Shown: positions 1 to 5,422 of the stretch, piece after piece
How positions within the stretch are numbered: the first letter of the stretch is position 1
How the letters are laid out: each line of letters starts with the position of its first letter
NCBI GenBank assembly: GCA_012837565.1
Contig: DUQY01000221.1
Span: 1-5,422 of the forward strand
Reading direction: 5' to 3'
Source: Bacteroidales bacterium
GTDB lineage: Bacteria; Bacteroidota; Bacteroidia; Bacteroidales; P3
DNA: 5,422 nt
Notes under the pieces: generated by a model
Told to the model about the DNA's origin: nothing
What the model saw: the letters and a program-made list of their open reading frames with translations, nothing else
Databases searched by the model: none
Translations under genes and position numbers: made by a program

Positions 1-2
1 AA

Positions 3-203
3 TCTGCAAGAGCAAAGAAAGAAAAACAATTTCGTGAAGCTCTACAAAGAGGACAAAAGGTAATAACAATTAGTGGAATGCATGCTAAGGTTGTTGAAGT
101 AAAGGAAACAAGTGTTATACTTGAAATTTCTTCAAATGTTAATGTAGAAGTTGAGAAATCAGCTGTTGCTATTGATTTGAGTAATACAGAAACAAAGAAA
201 TAA
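3..203 (+). CDS. yajC: YajC, Sec translocase accessory subunit (3' part only)
   Basis: Frame 3 is open from the left edge to a TAA at 201-203 and encodes the last 66 residues of a YajC-family protein. YajC is a small, single-span inner-membrane protein that associates with SecDF-YidC and the SecYEG translocon. The visible part fits the family's soluble domain: a basic stretch (ARAKKEKQFREAL), the core 'GQKVITISGMHAKVVEV', in which 'SGMHAKV' replaces the usual 'SGG-h-GKV', then 'ILEISSNVNVEVEKSAVAIDL', the typical beta-rich 'V-v-kSAI' ending. The N-terminal membrane helix lies upstream of the window, so the start is not seen. The next gene, coaE, begins 31 bases downstream on the same strand, a pairing that I recall from Bacteroidota genomes. 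The assignment rests on motif resemblance and on this context. Confidence 0.88.
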   Translation, partial: SARAKKEKQFREALQRGQKVITISGMHAKVVEVKETSVILEISSNVNVEVEKSAVAIDLSNTETKK

Positions 204-234
204 GATTTTTATAGAGAAAAATTATAGATAAGAT

Positions 235-816
235 TTGAAAAACATTGGTCTTACAGGTTCAATTGGAAGTGGAAAAACTTTGGTTTGTTCAGTTTTTGAA
301 CATCTTGGGATTCCTATTTTCAATGCCGATATCCAAGCAAAAGAAACTTATAACGATAAGTTGTTTCTAAAAGAAATTGCAGAAGAATTTGGTAAGAATG
401 TAGTTGTTGATAATGTTTTGGATAAAAAGACCTTAGCTGATATTGTTTTTAACAATAAAGATAGGTTAATCAAACTTAATTCTATGGTTCATCCTAAGGT
501 GCTGGATAGATTTTTTCTTTGGCGAAAGAATCATTCAGCACCTTATGTTATTTTAGAATCAGCTATTTTGTTTGAAATAGGTTGGGAAGATAAATTTGAA
601 AACATTATTTGTATTAATTCACCAAAAGAAGTTTCAATTCAAAGAGCGATGAGTAGGGATAATGTAAGTAGGGAGGTTATTGAAGAAAGAATGAATAACC
701 AAATCTCTATTGAAGAAAAGGTAGAGAAATCTGATTTTGTAGTTTATCACGATAATAAAACTATGCTAATACCTCAAATCTTGGAAATTCATAAAAGAAT
801 AATTGAATCAGAATAG
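235..816 (+). CDS. coaE: Dephospho-CoA kinase, TTG start
   Basis: This encodes a 193-residue cytoplasmic enzyme that phosphorylates the 3'-hydroxyl of dephospho-CoA with ATP, the final step of coenzyme A synthesis. The P-loop GSIGSGKT is at residues 8-15, with Lys14 binding ATP phosphates. Asp32 in 'FNADIQAKE' matches the conserved catalytic Asp that follows the P-loop in CoaE. 'ILESAILFEIGWEDKF' matches the conserved 'PLLFE' segment of the substrate-binding region. 'QRAMSRDNVSREVIEERMNNQ' (from about residue 136) is the LID-like segment with its conserved Arg residues. The length is normal for the family (about 200). The start must be TTG at 235: an in-frame TAA lies at 229-231, only GAT separates it from the TTG, and no other start codon precedes the P-loop. 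No strong Shine-Dalgarno sequence is visible. It follows yajC by 31 bases. Confidence 0.95.
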   Translation: MKNIGLTGSIGSGKTLVCSVFEHLGIPIFNADIQAKETYNDKLFLKEIAEEFGKNVVVDNVLDKKTLADIVFNNKDRLIKLNSMVHPKVLDRFFLWRKNHSAPYVILESAILFEIGWEDKFENIICINSPKEVSIQRAMSRDNVSREVIEERMNNQISIEEKVEKSDFVVYHDNKTMLIPQILEIHKRIIESE

Positions 817-865
817 GGTATTAAATATGAAAACAAAACAATTATAGATTTAAAAACAAACGATT

Positions 866-2527
866 ATGAAAAGATTGTTATTAATTATTTCAATAGTATT
901 TATTACTAACGTTTCTTTTGCTCAATTAAGTGTTGAAGGAACTCCGAAAACATTTATCCATAAGGATTTAGCTATGCTATTAACCTCAATAGTTGATGTT
1001 CATCAGCCTGATTTATCAGATGTAATTGACTATGATAATAATCCTGAAAATTTGTATAAAATGCGAAGGTTTGGGGTTATTGTTCCTCTGGGTATTGACT
1101 TCTTTGAAAAAGCAGATTATGCAGAAGTTGATAAGGGTAAACTTTGGGTATTAAGAGTTAAATCGGATAATGCACAAGCTCTAACAATTTATTCTGATAA
1201 TTTCTATTTGCCTGAGGGAGGAGAGTTATTTGTTTATAGTAAAGATCAATCGCAGGTAATAGGAGCGTTTACTTCATTAAATAATCATGAATCTAAGAGT
1301 TTTGCAACAGAACTTATTTATGGAGATGAAATGGTTATTGAGTATTTTCAACCAAACAATGTTTCTGAAAAACCTGTTTTAAATTTAACTGAAATTGGAT
1401 ATGCATATAGAGATTGCATTTACGAACCTACAAAAGCAAGTAGTGAATTTGGTGCTTCTGGTTCTTGTAATGTGAATGTTAATTGTCCAGAGGGTAATAA
1501 TTATAGAAAGGCTCAAAGAGGAGTGGTTAGAATTCAAATCAGGATGGATCAAAATTATATAGGTTGGTGTACTGGTTCATTAGTAAATAATACTGCAAGA
1601 GATCTCGCACCTTATGTTCTTTCTGCAGCTCATTGCATTGAGGATGCTAGTCCTACTTATTATAACAATTATGTTTTCTATTTTAATTATGAAAGTCCTG
1701 GTTGCTCATCACTAACCGAACCATATCGAAGTACACTTAGTGGAACTTCGGTAAAATCTAAAGGATTAGGTTCTGATTTTGTACTTTTTCTATTAAATAA
1801 TAATGTACCTCAAAGTTATAATGCTTATTGGAATGCTTGGAATGTTTTAAACACTGCTTCACCAAGCGGAGTTGCAATTCATCATCCTGCAGGAGATATT
1901 AAAAAGATTTCTACCTATACTTCAACACTGTTAGGGTCTTCATATTCAGGAGGAAGTGTTGCAACACATTGGAAAGCATATTGGGTTCAGACTGTTACAA
2001 ACTATGGAATTACTGAAGGAGGTTCTTCAGGTTGTCCAATATTTAATTCTTCAAGTCAAATAATAGGAACTCTTACAGGAGGTTATTCGTCATGCAATGT
2101 TCCTGTTAGTAGTAAATATGATTATTTTGGTAAATTGTCTTATTCTTGGTCTTCAAATGGGTCATCAAGTCAGTACCAACTTAAACCTTGGCTTGACCCT
2201 CTAAATACTGGAGTTATGCAGTTTAGAGGTGATGATTATACAACCTACCTTACTTCTATTAATGATGTTGACCAAAGAAAAGAATCATATTCTAGGATAT
2301 ATCCTAATCCTGCTAAGAATGATATTAATATTATTCTAACTCCACAACCAAACCCAGTTCAAATAACAATATACGATGAGTTATCAAGATTAATTTTAAC
2401 TCAAACTATTCCTTCAAACACAAGCGAATATTCAATAAATGCTAAAAGCTTTAATGCTGGATATTATATTGTTAAATTCAATTCCTCAGATAAATCTTGG
2501 ACTGATAAACTAATTATTAGCCAATAA
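866..2527 (+). CDS. Secreted lysyl endopeptidase-type serine protease with T9SS sorting domain
   Basis: This 553-residue preproprotein has four parts. Residues 1-19 are a Sec signal peptide, probably cut after SFA (A19|Q20). Residues 20 to about 195 are a propeptide. Residues about 196-465 are a trypsin-fold (family S1) domain resembling Achromobacter lysyl endopeptidase. Residues about 475-553 are a type A T9SS C-terminal domain with 'YPNPAKNDINI' near 479, 'IYDELSRLIL', and the end 'AGYYIVKF...DKLIISQ'. The catalytic triad is His256 (SAAHC), Asp304 (SDFVLF) and Ser388 (GGSSGCP). By eye alignment with the remembered Achromobacter sequence, its three disulfides correspond to C201-C410, C207-C280 and C235-C257, and its lysine-binding Asp225 to Asp419. 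Cleavage after lysine is therefore likely, though the two pocket-lining residues differ (Tyr and Thr404 for Trp169 and His210). Cys184 and Cys390 are extra. The sorting domain should be removed during T9SS export, leaving the protein anchored at the surface or released. The ATG at 866 places the signal peptide correctly. The helicase gene starts 15 bases after the stop. Confidence 0.93.
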   Translation: MKRLLLIISIVFITNVSFAQLSVEGTPKTFIHKDLAMLLTSIVDVHQPDLSDVIDYDNNPENLYKMRRFGVIVPLGIDFFEKADYAEVDKGKLWVLRVKSDNAQALTIYSDNFYLPEGGELFVYSKDQSQVIGAFTSLNNHESKSFATELIYGDEMVIEYFQPNNVSEKPVLNLTEIGYAYRDCIYEPTKASSEFGASGSCNVNVNCPEGNNYRKAQRGVVRIQIRMDQNYIGWCTGSLVNNTARDLAPYVLSAAHCIEDASPTYYNNYVFYFNYESPGCSSLTEPYRSTLSGTSVKSKGLGSDFVLFLLNNNVPQSYNAYWNAWNVLNTASPSGVAIHHPAGDIKKISTYTSTLLGSSYSGGSVATHWKAYWVQTVTNYGITEGGSSGCPIFNSSSQIIGTLTGGYSSCNVPVSSKYDYFGKLSYSWSSNGSSSQYQLKPWLDPLNTGVMQFRGDDYTTYLTSINDVDQRKESYSRIYPNPAKNDINIILTPQPNPVQITIYDELSRLILTQTIPSNTSEYSINAKSFNAGYYIVKFNSSDKSWTDKLIISQ

Positions 2528-2528
2528 A

Positions 2529-2536
2529 AAAGGAAG
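2529..2536 (+). promoter_or_regulatory. Shine-Dalgarno-like site of the helicase gene
   Basis: AAAGGAAG lies just after the protease stop codon (2525-2527). Its AGGA core ends eight bases before the ATG at 2543. It is the only convincing purine-rich ribosome binding site among the gene starts in this window. Initiation in Bacteroidota often does not depend on such sites, so its importance here is inferred. Confidence 0.5.
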
Positions 2537-2542
2537 AAAGTA

Positions 2543-4741
2543 ATGGAAGAAGAAGAACGTTTAGAAACAAATGATCAGCTTGAGTTAGCAAGAAAATATG
2601 TTGAGCAAACTAATACTAATATCTTCCTTACTGGAAAAGCTGGAACAGGTAAGACTACATTTCTTAAAACACTAAGAAAAAACACCTTTAAGAGAATGGT
2701 TGTTGTTGCACCAACAGGAGTTGCTGCAATTAATGCTCAAGGAGTAACCATTCATTCTTTTTTTCAAATTGGATTTGGTCCCTTTATAGAATCACGTCAA
2801 GGTGATAATGCTAAGGGTAATTTCTTTAAGTTTTCAAAACAAAAAAGAGATATAATAAGAACCTTGGAACTTCTTGTTATTGATGAAATATCAATGGTTA
2901 GAGCAGACCTCTTGGATGCAATTGATTATACCCTAAGACGTTTCAGAAAAGGTTCGGGTCATCTTCCCTTTGGCGGAGTGCAGCTTCTTATGATTGGTGA
3001 TTTGCAACAATTACCGCCAGTTGTTAAGGATGATGAATGGAAACTATTACAATATTACTACGATACTCAATATTTCTTTTCATCCATGGCTCTTAGGAAG
3101 TCAAGTTTTGTAACCATAAACCTTCAAGAGGTCTTTAGACAAAAGGATGAGAAGTTTATAAATATCCTAAATGATATTAGAAATAATAATATCACAGAAA
3201 AGTTAATTACAGATCTTAATGAAAGGAGTAATGTTGATTATGACCCTACTTACGATGAGGGTTATGTAATACTTTGCACTCACAACTACCAAGCTAATAA
3301 AATTAATGAAAACAAACTTAGTCAGTTAGATTTTGATCCCTTTGTTTTTAAAGCAAAGATTGTTGGCGATTTTCCTGAAAACTCATATCCAAACGATTTT
3401 GAACTTGTACTAAAAAGAGATGCTCAGGTTATGTTTATGAAGAATGACTTTGGGGAAATGACGCAAAGAAAATACTATAACGGAAAGATAGGAAGGATTG
3501 TTGATATTGATGATGAAAGTATTACTGTTCGTTCTCCTGGAGATGATGAAGATATTGTAGTTAAGAAATACGTTTGGAATAACTATAAGTATTCTGTTAA
3601 CCACCAAACAAGCGAAATTATTGAAGAAAGTATTGGGACCTTTGAGCAGTACCCTATTAAACTTGCTTGGGCAATTACAATTCACAAGAGTCAAGGTCTT
3701 ACTTTCGATAAAATTATTATTGATTCTAATAAAGCATTTGCATCAGGTCAAGTTTATGTTGCACTTAGTAGATGTAGAACATTGGAGGGTATAATACTTA
3801 CTTCTGCATTTAATCCGGAATCAATTATTAAAGATCAGAAGTTAGTTGAGTTTGATCAAGAACAAGAAGAAAACCCACCAAATGACGAGAAACTACAAGA
3901 AGATAGTTTAGTCTTTTTGGAGAAAACTCTTTTAGAACTATTCTCTTTTAAGGAGATTAACAATATAATAGGAGAGATAGAGAATCTTAATAAAACTCAT
4001 TTCTATAAAATTTATACAGACACCAGTAATAAGGTTAATCAATTAATAGATAATATTATTAAAGAGATTTTTGAAGTAGGGTATAGGTTTGAGCACCAAA
4101 TTATACGTTTGGCTAAGGAAGGAATTACAGAAAATCTTATTGAAAGACTAGTAAAAGCTATTGAATATTATGTACTCAAACTTAAAGCAATTGAGGAGGT
4201 TTACATTTTAATAAATCAAATGGCATTTGATAATAAGGAAATTGAAAATCTAAGGGAAGCTAGTGCTGATAATCTTATCTACGAATTATATATTAAGGTA
4301 AGTCTTTTTGGTGTTGTGGATAAAGACTTTTCATTAAGGGAGTTTTTATTAAAGAAAAACAAGTTCTTAGTTCAAGATCAAAAGAAATTTATAGATGATT
4401 ACCAATCTAAAAACAATGTTCCTTACGCAAGAAAAAAACTAAGCCAGGTGGAAGATATTGGGGAAGAAGATGATAGTGATAAATCTATTAATGCTTCATC
4501 AGAAATTCTTAACCAAGAATTATACGATACTATAAGAGCGTGGAGATATAGTAAATCAAAAGAATTGGAAGTTCCTATATTTATGGTACTAACACAAGTG
4601 TCACTAGTTCAAATATCCAATAACCTACCTAAAACCGAAAAACAACTTCTACAAATAAAAGGAATTGGTAAGAAGAAGGTTGAACAGTATGGAGGAGAAA
4701 TACTTGAAATGGTTGAAGAGTATGATAAAAGAAACGCATAG
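2543..4741 (+). CDS. PIF1/RecD2-like superfamily 1 DNA helicase with C-terminal HRDC domain
   Basis: This encodes a 732-residue ATP-dependent DNA helicase of the PIF1-like group. The core carries the superfamily 1B motifs in order: Walker A GKAGTGKT (31-38, Lys37); motif Ia 'VVAPTGVAAINAQGVTIHSFF'-type segment; Walker B 'VIDEIS' (Asp114-Glu115); motif III 'GDLQQLPPV' (152-160); 'LQEVFRQKD' (194-202, Arg199 of motif IV); a beta-rich segment around 'AQVMFMKNDF' and 'YYNGKIGRI'; motif V 'WAITIHKSQGLTFD' (376-389, Gln384); and motif VI 'YVALSRCRTLEGI' (405-417, Arg410 as the likely arginine finger). Residues about 425-655 are charged and mostly helical, with no domain I can name. Residues about 657-727 match an HRDC domain, with 'IRAWRYSKSKELEVPIFMVL' and 'LLQIKGIGKKKVEQYGGEIL'. 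HRDC domains bind nucleic acid and are best known from RecQ helicases. A role in DNA repair, replication or R-loop and G-quadruplex handling is inferred from family members. The next gene starts two bases after the stop. Confidence 0.92.
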   Translation: MEEEERLETNDQLELARKYVEQTNTNIFLTGKAGTGKTTFLKTLRKNTFKRMVVVAPTGVAAINAQGVTIHSFFQIGFGPFIESRQGDNAKGNFFKFSKQKRDIIRTLELLVIDEISMVRADLLDAIDYTLRRFRKGSGHLPFGGVQLLMIGDLQQLPPVVKDDEWKLLQYYYDTQYFFSSMALRKSSFVTINLQEVFRQKDEKFINILNDIRNNNITEKLITDLNERSNVDYDPTYDEGYVILCTHNYQANKINENKLSQLDFDPFVFKAKIVGDFPENSYPNDFELVLKRDAQVMFMKNDFGEMTQRKYYNGKIGRIVDIDDESITVRSPGDDEDIVVKKYVWNNYKYSVNHQTSEIIEESIGTFEQYPIKLAWAITIHKSQGLTFDKIIIDSNKAFASGQVYVALSRCRTLEGIILTSAFNPESIIKDQKLVEFDQEQEENPPNDEKLQEDSLVFLEKTLLELFSFKEINNIIGEIENLNKTHFYKIYTDTSNKVNQLIDNIIKEIFEVGYRFEHQIIRLAKEGITENLIERLVKAIEYYVLKLKAIEEVYILINQMAFDNKEIENLREASADNLIYELYIKVSLFGVVDKDFSLREFLLKKNKFLVQDQKKFIDDYQSKNNVPYARKKLSQVEDIGEEDDSDKSINASSEILNQELYDTIRAWRYSKSKELEVPIFMVLTQVSLVQISNNLPKTEKQLLQIKGIGKKKVEQYGGEILEMVEEYDKRNA

Positions 4742-4743
4742 TT

Positions 4744-4935
4744 ATGAGAAAAAAAACCATACTTATAATAAGAATACTAATCTTAGGTTTAATTTTTTCC
4801 TCTACTTTATCTTGTTCCACTTCTAAACAAGGTTCAAGTAAAATGAGGAAAAAGAAATCGAAGAAATGCATCACTTGTCCTACATTCTCTCAAAATACAA
4901 TTATAAAAGATACGTGTTTAATCTTTAAATCATAA
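4744..4935 (+). CDS. Small putative lipoprotein, function unknown
   Basis: This encodes a 63-residue protein with a basic N-terminus (MRKK), a hydrophobic stretch to about residue 22, and 'SSTLSCSTSK', where Cys24 is the likely lipidated residue after signal peptidase II cleavage. The lipobox TLSC is imperfect, with Thr rather than Leu at -3, and Arg10 interrupts the hydrophobic run, so the effective core may be residues 11-22. The predicted mature part of about 40 residues is very basic (KMRKKKSKK at 33-41), followed by 'CITCPTF' with Cys42 and Cys45, and a last Cys58. I do not recognise a named family, but short Bacteroidota lipoproteins with a Lys-rich stretch and a late C-P-[TAK]-F-like motif exist in my recollection. 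The ATG lies two bases after the helicase stop, suggesting translational coupling, and the next gene begins 11 bases after its stop. The signal peptide, tight packing and absence of a better frame favour a real gene. The function is unknown. Confidence 0.7.
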   Translation: MRKKTILIIRILILGLIFSSTLSCSTSKQGSSKMRKKKSKKCITCPTFSQNTIIKDTCLIFKS

Positions 4936-4946
4936 TACATTAACCT

Positions 4947-5422
4947 ATGAAGAAATATAATTTTGATCAGATAATAGAAAGAAAGAATACCGATTCTTTA
5001 AAATATGGAGCATTAAAAGAAATCTTTGGTACCACCGACCTAAAACCTATGTGGGTTGCTGATATGGATTTCAAAACTCCTGACTTTATTATTAATGCAA
5101 TAAAAGAAAGATTAGAACATCCAATTTTAGGATATCATGATTATTGGGAAAGCTATTTTGATTCTATAAAGTGGTGGACAAAAAATCGTCATGACTATGA
5201 AATTGAAAAAGAATGGATATGTTTTTCCCCAGGTATTGTTCCTGCACTAGGAATTTGCGTTTCAGTATATACCGAAAAGGGAGATGATGTGCTTGTTCAA
5301 CCACCTGTTTACCACCCTTTCTATTACGCTATTGAAAACCAAGGAAGGAAATCCCTGCTCAATCCACTAATTGAAAAAGATGGTGAGTTCTTTATGGATT
5401 TTGAGGACTTGGAAACAAAACT
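4947..5422 (+). CDS. MalY/PatB-family PLP-dependent C-S lyase or aminotransferase (5' part only)
   Basis: The ATG at 4947 opens a frame that runs off the right edge after 158 codons; full-length family members have about 390 residues. The fold-type I features are clear: 'FDQIIERKNTDSLKYG' at residues 6-21, 'MWVADMDFKTP' at 35-45, 'GYHDYWES' at 62-69 (Tyr63 probably reaches the neighbouring subunit's cofactor), 'SPGIVPALG' at 94-102 and 'VQPPVYHPFY' at 117-126, where Tyr122 matches the residue that stacks on the PLP ring in MalY. The PLP-binding Lys lies beyond the window. Members act mostly as cystathionine beta-lyases, splitting cystathionine or cysteine S-conjugates to a thiol, pyruvate and ammonia in the cytoplasm. 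Some aminotransferases share these motifs, so the exact reaction is not certain. The start lies 11 bases after the small lipoprotein gene with no clear Shine-Dalgarno site. Confidence 0.9.
   Translation, partial: MKKYNFDQIIERKNTDSLKYGALKEIFGTTDLKPMWVADMDFKTPDFIINAIKERLEHPILGYHDYWESYFDSIKWWTKNRHDYEIEKEWICFSPGIVPALGICVSVYTEKGDDVLVQPPVYHPFYYAIENQGRKSLLNPLIEKDGEFFMDFEDLETK

Noticed and set aside
225..240. A TAAGATTTG resembling the Bacteroidota -7 element TAnnTTTG
   Set aside because: The spacing is one base too long and it overlaps the coaE start codon, so it cannot serve as that gene's promoter.
827..847. Six-codon open frame (MKTKQL) before the protease gene, a possible leader peptide
   Set aside because: There is no ribosome binding site, no attenuator-like hairpin after it, and no run of regulatory codons. 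Such short frames are expected by chance.
221..849. The nonamer ATTATAGAT at 221-229 and 841-849, upstream of both coaE and the protease gene
   Set aside because: Nine AT-rich bases recurring twice in about 5.4 kb of AT-rich DNA is unsurprising, the distances to the two starts differ (5 and 16 bases), and neither copy shows dyad symmetry or fits a Bacteroidota promoter.
3410..3694. 94-residue open frame on the minus strand
   Set aside because: It lies wholly inside the helicase core on the opposite strand, with low-complexity Asn/Ile/Phe-rich translation expected from antisense AT-rich coding DNA.
4629..4874. 81-residue minus-strand frame with a hydrophobic translation
   Set aside because: It is antisense to the HRDC end of the helicase and to the small lipoprotein gene. 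Its Phe/Leu richness comes from reversed Lys/Glu codons, and it has no recognisable family.

Overview
The window looks like ordinary chromosomal DNA from an AT-rich member of the Bacteroidota. The evidence is a secreted protease ending in a type IX secretion (T9SS) sorting domain, a PIF1-like helicase fused to an HRDC domain, gene starts mostly without strong Shine-Dalgarno sequences, and a yajC-coaE gene pair. Genus or species cannot be read from this stretch. All six genes lie on the + strand. Intergenic gaps are only 2 to 49 bases, so almost everything is coding. I see no RNA gene, CRISPR array, insertion sequence, attachment site or clear hairpin terminator.

Layout: the 3' end of yajC (Sec translocase accessory subunit) at 3-203; coaE (dephospho-CoA kinase, last step of CoA synthesis) at 235-816 with a forced TTG start; a lysyl-endopeptidase-type secreted serine protease with signal peptide, propeptide, catalytic domain and T9SS C-terminal domain at 866-2527; a PIF1/RecD2-like superfamily 1 DNA helicase with a C-terminal HRDC domain at 2543-4741; a 63-residue putative lipoprotein at 4744-4935; and the 5' part of a MalY/PatB-family PLP-dependent C-S lyase or aminotransferase from 4947 to the window edge.

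The tight co-directional packing suggests that these genes, or subsets of them, are co-transcribed, but they do not form one pathway. yajC and coaE are housekeeping genes. The protease uses Sec and then T9SS for export. The helicase acts on DNA. The MalY-like enzyme works in sulfur amino acid metabolism. The widest gap, 49 bases before the protease, is the most likely place for an internal promoter, although no consensus promoter can be pointed to.

I did not find a previously undescribed system. The items most worth a second look are the altered lysine pocket and two extra cysteines of the protease, the unassigned 230-residue middle of the HRDC-fused helicase, and the small cysteine-containing lipoprotein almost overlapping the helicase gene.
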